Position numbers and translations under genes: made by a program. The notes below the pieces were generated by a model. It worked only from the letters and a program-made list of their open reading frames with translations. It made no database searches and was not told the origin of the DNA. From Pseudomonadota bacterium (GTDB taxonomy: Bacteria; Pseudomonadota; Gammaproteobacteria; Burkholderiales; Burkholderiaceae_B), in assembly GCA_023427085.1 (NCBI GenBank), contig JAEZBO010000227.1, positions 1 to 25,415 of the forward strand: DNA of 25,415 nucleotides, given 5' to 3'. How positions within the stretch are numbered: the stretch's first letter is position 1; every line of letters begins with the position of its first letter. This document shows positions 15,499-23,600 of this stretch, piece by piece.

Positions 15499-16458
15499 AT
15501 GAACAAGATCACCATGCTGCTGGCCGCCGGGGTGTTGGCCGGCAGCGCGCACGCGCACGCCGCCGGCTATCCCGAGCGCGCGATCACCTTGCTGGTGCCG
15601 GCCGCGGCCGGCGGCAATGCCGACATCACCGCGCGGCTGGTCGGGCAGGAAATGAGCCGCATCCTGGGCCAGCCGGTGGTGGTCGAGAACCGTGTCGGCG
15701 CCGGCGGACGCATCGGCACGCAGGCACTGGTGCGCGCCAAGCCCGATGGCTACACGATCGGCTACGCCCACGTCGGCACGCTGGTGCTGCACCGCTACCT
15801 GTTCAAGACCCAGCTCTACGACATCGACAAGGATCTGCTGCCGATCGGCCTGGTGGCCGAAACGCCCAACGTCATCGTGGTCAGCGCGCAGTCGCCGCAC
15901 CAGGACCTGCCGGGCTACATCGCCGCCGCCAGGCAGGCGCCGCAGACCTTGACCATGGCGTCGGCCGATCCGGGCACCACCAGCGAGGTCGGCGTGCGGC
16001 TGTTCATGCAGCAGACCGGCGCGCCGCTGCGCCACATCCCGTACAGCACCACGTCGGCGCAGGTCGGCGACGTGCTGGGCGGCCACGTCGACGCGATGAT
16101 GGAGAACCTGCCGCCCTTGCTGAGCAACATCCGCGGCGGCAAGATGCGCGCGCTGGCGGTGACCACGCGTTCGCGCGCCAGCGCGGCGCCCGACGTGCCG
16201 ACCGTCGCCGAGCTCGGCTATCCCGGTTACGAGCAGGGCGCCTGGAGCGCGCTGATGGCGCCGGCCGGCACGCCGCCCGAGATCGTCGCCAGGCTGAACG
16301 ATGCGCTGAACCAGGCGCTGCGCGCCGACAAGATCGCCGCCGAACTGCGTTCGCGCTCGCAGGAGCCGCTGGGCGGTCCGGCCACGCGCGTCACCGAGCA
16401 GATCCGTGGCGAGCTGCCCAAGTGGCAGCAGGTGATCCGGGCCGCCACGCTGGAGTGA
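15499..16458 (+). CDS. Bug/TctC family periplasmic solute-binding protein
   Basis: A 319-residue periplasmic receptor of the Bug (TctC-like) family, which binds carboxylates and related small molecules. A signal peptide is clear: MNKITMLLAAGVLAGSAHAHA, with mature protein from about residue 20. The mature start YPERAITLLVPAAAGGNADI is the family signature (YPxRPI…GG), followed by ENRVGAGGRIGTQALVRAKPDGYT and late in the protein PAGTPPEIVARLNDALN. The frame is open 42 codons upstream, but ATG 15499 follows GGGGAAG (15488-15494) and exposes the signal peptide. No TctA/TctB membrane partners lie nearby, as is usual for the many orphan Bug proteins of Bordetella-type bacteria. It heads a unit with a deacylase and a PLP enzyme, which suggests an acylated amino-acid-like ligand (inference). 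Confidence 0.93.
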   Translation: MNKITMLLAAGVLAGSAHAHAAGYPERAITLLVPAAAGGNADITARLVGQEMSRILGQPVVVENRVGAGGRIGTQALVRAKPDGYTIGYAHVGTLVLHRYLFKTQLYDIDKDLLPIGLVAETPNVIVVSAQSPHQDLPGYIAAARQAPQTLTMASADPGTTSEVGVRLFMQQTGAPLRHIPYSTTSAQVGDVLGGHVDAMMENLPPLLSNIRGGKMRALAVTTRSRASAAPDVPTVAELGYPGYEQGAWSALMAPAGTPPEIVARLNDALNQALRADKIAAELRSRSQEPLGGPATRVTEQIRGELPKWQQVIRAATLE

Positions 16459-16495
16459 GCCGCGCCGGTCCCGTCTGTCGTTTCCCGTCTTGTCT

Positions 16496-16501
16496 GAGGA
16501 G
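16496..16501 (+). promoter_or_regulatory. Ribosome binding site for the M14-like deacylase gene
   Basis: GAGGAG lies nine bases before ATG 16511. It decides that start over the in-frame TTG at 16490, which would place this site inside the coding region. Confidence 0.75.
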
Positions 16502-16510
16502 TCCTGCCCC

Positions 16511-17497
16511 ATGCCCGCCACCGCCAGCCGCGAGGATTTTTGCTGCGCCGCGCCCACCAACAGTTCGGCCTATCGGCAGGTCAACGTGCCTGTGCTGCGG
16601 GTCGACGCCGGCGCGGGGCCGGCGGTGGCCCTGATCGCCGGCGTGCATGGCGATGAGTGGGAAGGCCAGGCCGCGATCCTGGCCTTGTGGCAGACCTTGC
16701 CCGGGCTGCTGCGCGCCGGCACCGTCTATCTGCTGCCGGCCGCCAACGCCGAGGCCTGCGCGGCCGCGACGCGGCTGTCGCCGTCCGATGGCGGCAATCT
16801 GAACCGGGCGTTTCTTGGCGCGCCGGTGCGCGGCTATACCGAAAGCGTCGCCGCCGCGCTGCATGCCCGCGTGCTCGACAAGGTGCAGGTGCTGGTCGAC
16901 ATCCACAGCGGCGGCGCATCGCTGCGTTACCTGCCGGGCACGGTGGTGACCCGCTACGACGACGCGCCCTGGGATCCTCGCGTGGCGGACCTGGCACGTG
17001 CCTTCGGCCTGCCGCACTGCTTTTATTTCCACAGCCGCGAAAGCGCGTCGATGCCGGCCGCCGCGCACCGCCAGGGCCTGGTGCGCCTGAGCGCCGAGAT
17101 CGGCGGCGGCAACTGCACCGACGCGGCGCTGGTGCAGCACTGCCATGACGGCCTGCTCGGCTGCCTGGCACAGCTGGGCATGGTCGATGCAGCGGCTGCG
17201 GTGGCGGCGGTCGAACCGGCGCTGTACGACTTGTCGCCGGCGCCGGCCACCTTGCGCGCCAGCGCGGCCGGTGTGTTCGTGCCGTCGCTGGCGTTGGGTG
17301 ACCGCGTGGCAGCGGGCGCGGCGCTCGGTTCGCTGATGCATCCCGAGCAGCCCGAACGCGGCATGTCGCCGGTCGCCGCGCCGCAGGCCGGCGTGGCGGT
17401 CTGCCTGCGTGCGCTGGCGCGCAGCCAGCCCGGCGATTGCCTGGCGCAGGTCGCGCCGGCCCTGCCGTTCAGCCAATTGCCGGAGCTGTTTCGATGA
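16511..17497 (+). CDS. Succinylglutamate desuccinylase/aspartoacylase family zinc deacylase
   Basis: A 328-residue cytoplasmic zinc enzyme of the M14-like aspartoacylase/AstE/DoeB group, which removes acyl groups from N-acyl amino acids. Zinc ligands H46 and E49 lie in GVHGDEWEGQ and H132 in VDIHSGG. The likely substrate-binding NLNR is at 96-99, and the catalytic Glu is E196 in SAEIGGG. A C-terminal beta-rich domain (about 240-320) follows, as in the family. HGDEWEGQ is nearer my memory of the HGDEYEGQ of DoeB/EutE (N-acetyl-diaminobutyrate deacetylase of ectoine breakdown) than the HGNE of aspartoacylase. The other ectoine genes are absent, so the substrate is open. The gene lies 52 bases after the Bug gene, and its stop overlaps the next start. 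Confidence 0.88.
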   Translation: MPATASREDFCCAAPTNSSAYRQVNVPVLRVDAGAGPAVALIAGVHGDEWEGQAAILALWQTLPGLLRAGTVYLLPAANAEACAAATRLSPSDGGNLNRAFLGAPVRGYTESVAAALHARVLDKVQVLVDIHSGGASLRYLPGTVVTRYDDAPWDPRVADLARAFGLPHCFYFHSRESASMPAAAHRQGLVRLSAEIGGGNCTDAALVQHCHDGLLGCLAQLGMVDAAAAVAAVEPALYDLSPAPATLRASAAGVFVPSLALGDRVAAGAALGSLMHPEQPERGMSPVAAPQAGVAVCLRALARSQPGDCLAQVAPALPFSQLPELFR

Positions 17498-18678
17498 TGC
17501 GTGCCAACCCCCGGCTGCGTGAGCTGGCCTGCCAGCGCTGCGACGCGCGCCTGCCGCCCGGCGACTATCCGCAAGGCTGCCCGCACTGCCTGGCGCAGGG
17601 CCATCCGAGCTCGCTGTTCTGCGTCTATGACGAAGGGCTGGGCGCCGGTGCGCCGGGCGCCGCTGTGTCGGGGAAGGCTGTGTCCGCCGCCGCCGCCGCC
17701 GCCGCCGCCGCGTCGGCAGGCGACGCACTGCCGCTGCCGGTGCTGGAACCGCTCACGCTCGGCGAGGGCAACACGCCGTGCCTGCCGGCGCCGCGGCTGG
17801 CGCAGCAGGCCGGCGTCGGCGAACTCTGGCTCAAGTGCGAAAGCAGCAACCCGACCGGCACGCACAAGGACCGCATGGCCGCGCAGCTGGTGTCGCGCGC
17901 GGTGCTGGCCGGCGCGCCGCTGGTGGTGGCGGCCTCCAGCGGCAACGGCGGCGTGGCCCTGGCGGCCTATTGCGCGGCGGCCGGGCTGCCGATCGAGATC
18001 GCGATCGCGTCCTCGTGCCCGCCGCCGCAGCGCGAAGCCATGCTGCGCTTCGGCGCGCGGCTGGTGGCCTTCGACGACAGCCTGGCGCGCTGGCACCATG
18101 CGGCGCGCCGCTGCCGCGAGGACGGTGCCTTTGCCGGCACCAACTATCTGGATCCGCCGGTCGGCACCCATCCGTATGGGGTCGAAGGCTACAAGCCGCT
18201 GGCCGAGGAGATCTGGCGCCAGTGCGGCCAGGTGCCGACCGACGTGATCGTGCCGACCGCGCGCGGCGATCTGATCTGGGGCATGTGGCTGGGCTGGCGG
18301 CAGTTGCAGGCCGCCGGCCTGATCGACACGCTGCCGCGGCTGCACGCGGTCGAGCCCTATGCGCGCCTGTCGGCGGTGCTGCGCGGCGGCGATGTGCGGG
18401 GCCATCGCGACGGCGCCAGCGCGCAGTATTCGATCGGCGGCGTGACCACCACGCTGCAGTCGCTGCAGGCGGTGCAAGCCTCGGCGGGGCGGGCGATCGA
18501 CGTCGGCGACGATGCGGCGCGCGCCGCGCATGAGCGGCTCGCCGCGCTGGGCCTGGCCACCGAGCTGTCGTCGGCGGCGGCGCTGGCGGCGGTCAGCGTG
18601 TTGCGAGACGGCGGTTCGATCGACGAACACAGCCGGGTGGTCCTGATGCTGACGTCGGACGGCCGGCGCGGCGTCTAG
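17494..18678 (+). CDS. Threonine-synthase-like PLP enzyme (fold type II) with N-terminal zinc ribbon
   Basis: A 394-residue fold-type II PLP enzyme. A zinc ribbon at the N-terminus has C13-x2-C16 and C29-x2-C32. A linker of nine alanines (65-73) leads to the catalytic domain. The PLP lysine is K125 in NPTGTHKDRMA (compare NPTGSFKDR of threonine synthase), and the phosphate loop is SSGNGG (148-153). SIGGVTTTLQSLQAV lies towards the C-terminus. The family includes threonine synthases and threonine/diaminopropionate-type lyases. A catabolic elimination reaction is as likely as threonine synthesis, since it follows a deacylase gene with a 4-base ATGA overlap. A second ATG at 17497 is also possible. 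GGAG at 17482-17485 serves as ribosome binding site. The exact reaction cannot be read from sequence. Confidence 0.85.
   Translation: MMRANPRLRELACQRCDARLPPGDYPQGCPHCLAQGHPSSLFCVYDEGLGAGAPGAAVSGKAVSAAAAAAAAASAGDALPLPVLEPLTLGEGNTPCLPAPRLAQQAGVGELWLKCESSNPTGTHKDRMAAQLVSRAVLAGAPLVVAASSGNGGVALAAYCAAAGLPIEIAIASSCPPPQREAMLRFGARLVAFDDSLARWHHAARRCREDGAFAGTNYLDPPVGTHPYGVEGYKPLAEEIWRQCGQVPTDVIVPTARGDLIWGMWLGWRQLQAAGLIDTLPRLHAVEPYARLSAVLRGGDVRGHRDGASAQYSIGGVTTTLQSLQAVQASAGRAIDVGDDAARAAHERLAALGLATELSSAAALAAVSVLRDGGSIDEHSRVVLMLTSDGRRGV
17686..17709 (+). repeat. (GCC)8 trinucleotide repeat coding for polyalanine
   Basis: Eight consecutive GCC codons followed by GCG give nine alanines in the linker between the zinc ribbon and the catalytic domain of the PLP enzyme. 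Slippage would change linker length by whole codons and keep the frame. The whole linker (about residues 48-80) is Gly/Ala-rich and low in complexity. Confidence 0.9.
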
Positions 18679-18760
18679 CGCCGGCGGCGCTGCAGCTGTC
18701 TTAGTCGCTGCCGCCGCAGCCGCCACGCCGCGAGCAGCTGTCAAGCCCCGGCGGCGCGGC

Positions 18761-18784
18761 GCCACGGGCGGCGCCCGGCGTGGC
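18761..18784. terminator. Hairpin between convergent PLP-enzyme and LysR genes
   Basis: GCCACG (18761-18766) pairs with CGTGGC (18779-18784), with additional GC pairing inside. It lies in the 114-base gap between two converging genes and could end transcription in either direction. No T-run is present on the plus strand beyond TGTTCG, so efficiency is uncertain. The rest of the gap is GC-rich with a separated pair of CAGCTG palindromes and no gene. Confidence 0.35.
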
Positions 18785-18792
18785 TGTTCGGC

Positions 18793-19701
18793 TCAGGCGC
18801 CGAAGCGCGCCAGCAGCGGCTCGACCGCCGTGCGCACCGCGCTGACACAATGCTTGCCGGCCGCCGACAGCGGCTGGCTGGCATTGAGGATCAAGTGGCA
18901 CTCGAAATGCGCGGGGCCGTCCAGTACCCGATAGTCCAGGCTCTGCGCCTGTTCGGGTGTCAGCGAGGCCGGGTTGGCGATGCCCACGCCGTGGCCGGCC
19001 GCAACCAGTTGGCAGACTGTATTGGAATAGGGCGTCTCGATCGCGTGGCGCACCGTCACGCCGGCTTCGGCCAGCCAGGCGTCGAGCCGGCGGCGCGAGG
19101 CGTCATGGGCATTGAGCACGATCAGGTCGGCATCCTGCAGGTCCTGGGCGCGGATGCTCGGCAGGCGGCCCAGCGGATGGCCGCGCGGAAACACCACCAC
19201 GGCCTTGAGCCGCGCCAGGCAATAGCCCAGCAGCCCATCGAGCTCGGATTCGTCGGCCACCAGCGCCAGGTCGAGTTCGCCGGCGACCACCATGTCGCGC
19301 AGGATGTTCGAGTCGCGCAGTTGCAGGTACAGCGGCGTCTGCGCGTAGCGCTGGCGCAAGGTCGGCAACGCGGCGTGGATCAGCACGCCGCTGTAGGCGT
19401 GGATGCTGCCCACGCGCAGGCGCGGCTGGCCGACTCCCTTGATCTCGGCGACCTTGCGGCTGAGCGCCGCCAGGCCGACGTTCAGGCGCCGCACCTCTTC
19501 GTACAGCAGGTCGGCCTCGGGCGTGCGCTTGAGGCGTTGGCGGGCGCGGTCGAACAGGCGCAGGTCGAGCGTCGCTTCGAGCGCGGCCAGCGTGGCGCTG
19601 ACGGTGGCGGCCGATACCCCCAGCCGGCGCGCGGCGTCCGAGACGCTGCTGGTCTCGTAGACGGTGCGAAAGGTCTCGACCTGCTTGAGCGTGAGGGCCA
19701 T
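18793..19701 (-). CDS. LysR family transcriptional regulator
   Basis: A 302-residue LysR-type regulator. The N-terminal winged helix-turn-helix (residues about 4-63) starts LKQVETFRTVYETSSVSDAARRLG and recognition-helix residues are SAATVSATLAALEATL, ending in LRLFDRARQRL. The remainder is a two-lobed effector domain with LRVGSIHAYSG at its start and AAGHGVGIANPASL near the end. Such regulators usually sense a small molecule and act at a divergent promoter. Here the gene faces the 3' end of the Bug-deacylase-PLP unit and lies 23 bases downstream of serB on the same strand, so it may be read from the serB transcript. No Shine-Dalgarno sequence is visible before the ATG. Targets are unknown; the neighbouring unit is a plausible guess. 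Confidence 0.92.
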   Translation of the reverse strand: MALTLKQVETFRTVYETSSVSDAARRLGVSAATVSATLAALEATLDLRLFDRARQRLKRTPEADLLYEEVRRLNVGLAALSRKVAEIKGVGQPRLRVGSIHAYSGVLIHAALPTLRQRYAQTPLYLQLRDSNILRDMVVAGELDLALVADESELDGLLGYCLARLKAVVVFPRGHPLGRLPSIRAQDLQDADLIVLNAHDASRRRLDAWLAEAGVTVRHAIETPYSNTVCQLVAAGHGVGIANPASLTPEQAQSLDYRVLDGPAHFECHLILNASQPLSAAGKHCVSAVRTAVEPLLARFGA

Positions 19702-19724
19702 GGCAGGGCGGGCCGGCGGGGCGC

Positions 19725-20585
19725 TCAGCCCTCGAACCAGTTCAGCACGCCGTCCAGGCCCGAGTTCGACAGCGCATAGCGGGTCTGTTCACGCACCACC
19801 GGCTTGGCGCGGTAGGCCACCGAGATGCCGGCCAGCCCGAGCATCTGCAGGTCGTTGGCGCCATCGCCGATGGCGATGATCTGGTGGTTCTCGGCGCCGC
19901 AGCGCTGCGCGAACTCGCGCAGGTGCAGCGCCTTGCCGTAGGCGTCGACGATGTCGCCGAGCACCTGGCCGGTCAACAGGCCATTGTCGATCTCGAGCAC
20001 GTTGGCGAATGCGGCGTCGAGCTGCAGACGTTCGCGCAGGCGATCGGTGAAATACGTGAAGCCGCCCGACACCAGCATCACCTTCAGGCCGGCCGCGTGG
20101 GCCTGCTCGACCAGTTTTTCGGCGCCCGGGTTCAGCCGCAGCCGCTCCTGGTAGACGCTGTCCAGCGCCTCGGACGGCGTGCCGGCCAGCAGCGCCACGC
20201 GGCGGCGCAGGCTCTCGCTGAAGTCCTTGATCTCGCCGCGCATCGCCGCCTCGGTGATGGCCGAGACCTCGGCCTTCTTGCCGACGAAATCGGCGATCTC
20301 GTCGATGCACTCGATGTTGATCAGCGTCGAGTCCATGTCCATCGCCAGCACCTTGAAGTCGGCGAGCTTCTGGCCGGCGGGCACGTAGGCGTAATCGACG
20401 CCGGCCTGCGCACACCAGTCGTGCACGTCACGGCGGGTCGACGCGTCGGTATCGACGTCGGTCAGCCGCACGGCCGTGGTGCTCAGGCGAAACGAACCAT
20501 TGGCCAACGCCACCGCGGCGATCTGCTCGACGGCATCGGCGGACAAGGCGGGGGACTGGACGACGAGATGGGTAGCAGAGGTCAT
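19725..20585 (-). CDS. serB: Phosphoserine phosphatase SerB
   Basis: A 286-residue cytoplasmic HAD-family phosphatase catalysing the last step of serine synthesis, phosphoserine to serine. The catalytic motif is AMDMDSTL with nucleophile D83 and acid/base D85. Motif II is MLVSGG with S173, motif III K218 in DAYGKAL, and motif IV GDGANDLQML with D241 and D245. The N-terminal 70 residues form the ACT-like extension seen in proteobacterial SerB. ATG at 20585 gives the usual MTSATHLVVQSPAL start; an in-frame TTG ten codons upstream would encode a repetitive FPFPFPF and is unlikely. The 22 bases before the ATG are all pyrimidines on this strand, so no Shine-Dalgarno sequence exists. LysR follows after 23 bases. 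Confidence 0.97.
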   Translation of the reverse strand: MTSATHLVVQSPALSADAVEQIAAVALANGSFRLSTTAVRLTDVDTDASTRRDVHDWCAQAGVDYAYVPAGQKLADFKVLAMDMDSTLINIECIDEIADFVGKKAEVSAITEAAMRGEIKDFSESLRRRVALLAGTPSEALDSVYQERLRLNPGAEKLVEQAHAAGLKVMLVSGGFTYFTDRLRERLQLDAAFANVLEIDNGLLTGQVLGDIVDAYGKALHLREFAQRCGAENHQIIAIGDGANDLQMLGLAGISVAYRAKPVVREQTRYALSNSGLDGVLNWFEG

Positions 20586-20607
20586 GAAAGGAAAGGGAAA
20601 AGGAAAG
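20586..20607. repeat. 22-base homopurine/homopyrimidine tract directly before serB
   Basis: The plus strand is all A and G for 22 bases in A3-4/G1-3 blocks, immediately next to the serB start codon; the serB transcript would therefore begin translation after a pure C/U leader. Such tracts can slip during replication or bind S1-type ribosomal protein instead of pairing with 16S rRNA. Confidence 0.8.
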
Positions 20608-20624
20608 CCCGGCAAGGTCGCCCA

Positions 20625-20630
20625 ATCGTA
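20625..20630 (-). promoter_or_regulatory. Possible -10 element for serB
   Basis: Reading the minus strand, TACGAT lies about 40 bases before the serB ATG in the 105-base mfd-serB gap. No good -35 element is seen 17 bases upstream of it, so this is a weak candidate only. Confidence 0.2.
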
Positions 20631-20649
20631 TCAGTTAAGCCGGGCGGCA

Positions 20650-20682
20650 CGGCGGCCGAGCCACGCAAATGGCCGGCCGCCG
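20650..20682 (-). terminator. Hairpin after mfd, possible terminator
   Basis: CGGCGGCC (20650-20657) pairs with GGCCGCCG (20675-20682), and an inner GCCA/TGGC pairing closes a six-base loop. It starts eight bases after the mfd stop on the minus strand. There is no U-run, so it may act as a Rho-assisted or RNA-stabilising structure. Confidence 0.4.
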
Positions 20683-20690
20683 GACGGGGT

Positions 20691-23600
20691 TCAGCCCAAT
20701 GCTCGCAAAACTGCGCGCACCGCGTCGACGCGGGCGGCCAGCTCGGGCGCCTTGAGCTCGATCCTGAGCTTGTCCTGGCCGGCCAGCCGGACGTGGCGCT
20801 GCTTCTGCACCAGTTCGATGATGCGCAGCGGATCGATCGGCGTCTGCGCCTTGAACTGCAGCATCGCCTGGCTTTCGCTGGCGTCGATCTTCTGGATGCC
20901 CAGCGGGATCGCCGCCAGCCGCAGGCGGTGCGTGGCCAGCAGCGCGCGGGTCGGCTCGGGCAGCTTGCCGAAACGATCGACCAGTTCTTCCTGGATCTCG
21001 ATCAGCGCGTCCTCGTCGCTGGCATGCGACAGGCGCTTGTAGATCGCCAGCCGCGCGTGCACGTCGCCGCAATAGTCGGACGGCAGCAGCGCCGGCAGGT
21101 GCAGGTTGACCTCGCAGCCGGCCGAGAACGGCGCGTCCAGGTCGGGCTCTTGGCCGGCCTTGAGCGCCCGCACGGCCTCGTTGAGCATCTCGTTGTACAT
21201 CGAGAAGCCGACCTCCTGGATGTTGCCCGACTGCGATTCGCCCAGCACCTCGCCGGTGCCGCGGATCTCCAGGTCGTGCATGGCCAGGTAGAAGCCCGAG
21301 CCCAGCTCTTCCATGGCCTGGATCGCCTCGAGCCGCTTCTTGGCGCTGCTGGTGATGGCGTCCTCGCCGGGCGTCAGCAGATAGGCATAGGCCTGGTGGT
21401 GCGAGCGCCCGACTCGGCCGCGCAGTTGGTGCAGCTGCGCCAGCCCGAAGCGGTCGGCGCGATGGATGACGATGGTGTTGGCGCTCGGCACGTCGATGCC
21501 GGTCTCGATGATGGTGGTGCACAGCAGCACGTTGAAGCGCTGCTGGTAGAAGCCCTTCATGACCTGCTCGAGCTCGCGCTCGGGCATCTGGCCGTGCGCC
21601 ACGCCGATGCGCGCCTCGGGCACCAGCTCTTCGAGCCGCGCGCGGCGGTTGTGGATGGTCTCGACCTCGTTGTGCAGGAAGTACGCCTGGCCGCCGCGCT
21701 TGAGCTCGCGCAGCAGCGCCTCGCGGATCGTGCTGCCGTCCTCGCGGCGCACGAAGGTCTTGATCGCCAGGCGCTTTTGCGGCGCGGTGGCGATCACCGA
21801 AAAATCGCGGATGCCCTCGAGCGACATGCCCAGCGTGCGCGGGATCGGGGTGGCCGTCAGCGTCAGCACGTCGACCTCGGCGCGCAGCGCCTTGAGCGCT
21901 TCCTTCTGGCGCACGCCGAAACGGTGCTCCTCGTCGATGATGGTCAGGCCCAGGCGCTTGAACTTGACGTCCTTGGACAGGATCTTGTGCGTGCCGATGA
22001 CGATGTCGACGGTGCCGTCGTTGATGCCCTCGACCGCGGCCGCCACTTCCTTGGCCGAGCGAAAGCGCGACAGCTCGACGACCTTGACCGGCCATTCGGC
22101 GAAGCGGTCCGAGAAGGTCTGCGCGTGCTGCTCGGCCAGCAGCGTGGTGGGACACAGGATCGCCACCTGCCGACCGTTGGCGATCGCCATGAAGGCCGCC
22201 CGCAGCGCCACCTCGGTCTTGCCGAAGCCGACGTCGCCGCAGACCAGCCGGTCCATCGGCCGGCCCGAGCTCATGTCCATCAGCACCGCCTGGATCGCCG
22301 CCGACTGGTCGGGCGTCTCCTCGAAGCCGAAACCCTCGGCGAACATCTCGTAGTCCGACAGCGGCAGCTTGAATGCAAAGCCTTCGCGCGCGGCACGCTT
22401 GGCGTACAGGTCGAGCAGCTCGGCGGCGGTGTCGCGCACCTGCTTGGCGGCCTTGCGGCGCGCCTTGTCCCACTGGCCCGAGCCGAGCTGGTGCAGCGGC
22501 GCGGCGTCGGGGTCGGCGCCGCTGTAGCGCGCGATCACGTGCAGTTGCGAGACCGGCACGTACAGCGTGCTGCCGTTGGCGTACTCGAGATGCAGGAACT
22601 CCATCTCGCCTTCGCCCATGTCCATGCCGATCAGGCCGTGATAGCGGCCGATGCCGTGCTGGGCATGCACGACCGGGTCGCCGGGGCGCAGCTCGGACAG
22701 ATCGCGCACCATCGCTTCGACGTTGCTGGCGCGCTCTTGCACCCGCTTGCCGCGGCGGCTGACGGCGTGGTCGGGATAGAGGTCGTTCTCGGTCAGGAAG
22801 ATCACGCCGCCGTGGGTCAGCGTGAAGCCCGACGATAGCGATGCGACCGTCAGCCCGAACGGCGCCGGCGCCTGCAGGAAGGCGTCGATGGTCTCGGTCT
22901 GCGTGTCGGGCGGCAGGCCGTGCTCGGTCAGCATCTGCGCCAGGGTTTCGCGCCGCCCGGCCGAATCGGCGCACAGCAGCACCGCGCGGGCCTCGCCGCC
23001 CGGCTGGCGGGCCGACTCGACCAGCGCGCGCAGCCGCAGCAGCGGATCCTCGGCGCGGCGCTGCACCGCGGCGCTCGGCGGTGGGCCGAAGTCGGGATGG
23101 CGGGCCTGCGCATCGAGCGTCAGGCGCGGGAAGTCCTTGATGCGGCCAAATAGCGACTCGCCCGACAGGAACAGCAGCTCGGGCGCCAGCACCGGCCGTT
23201 CGCGGTCGCTCTTGAGAAACTGGTAGCGCGTCGCGGTGTCCTGCGCGAAGCGGCGGATCGCATCGTCGGCATCGCCCAGCGTCACGATGATCGCGCGCGG
23301 GTCGAGGTAATCGAACAGCGTGGCGGTTTCGTCGAAGAACAGCGGCAGGTAGTACTCGACGCCGGCGAAGGCGATGCCGTTGCCCATGTCGCGATACGGC
23401 ACCGCGCGCGACGGATCGCCCTCGAACATCTCGCGAAAGCGCGAGCGGAACAGATTGCGGGCCGCCTCGTCCATCGGAAACTCGCGGCCCGGCAGCAGCT
23501 GCACTTCGCGCACCGGGTACAGGCTGCGTTGCGTGTCGACGTCGAAGGCACGGATCGATTCGATCTGGTCGTCGAACAGGTCGAGCCGGTAGGGCAGCAC

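Noticed and set aside
17686..17709. The GCC repeat as a phase-variation switch
   Set aside because: The unit is three bases, so slippage keeps the frame and cannot turn the gene on or off; only linker length would change.
15499..18678. Reading the deacylase gene pair as an ectoine degradation operon
   Set aside because: Only the deacylase resembles DoeB/EutE. No ectoine hydrolase, transaminase, dehydrogenase or ectoine transporter gene is present in the window.
19884..22838. A 984-codon open frame on the plus strand opposite serB and mfd
   Set aside because: Its composition is the low-complexity H/R/L/D/Q pattern of an antisense shadow, and both genes beneath it have full catalytic motifs.
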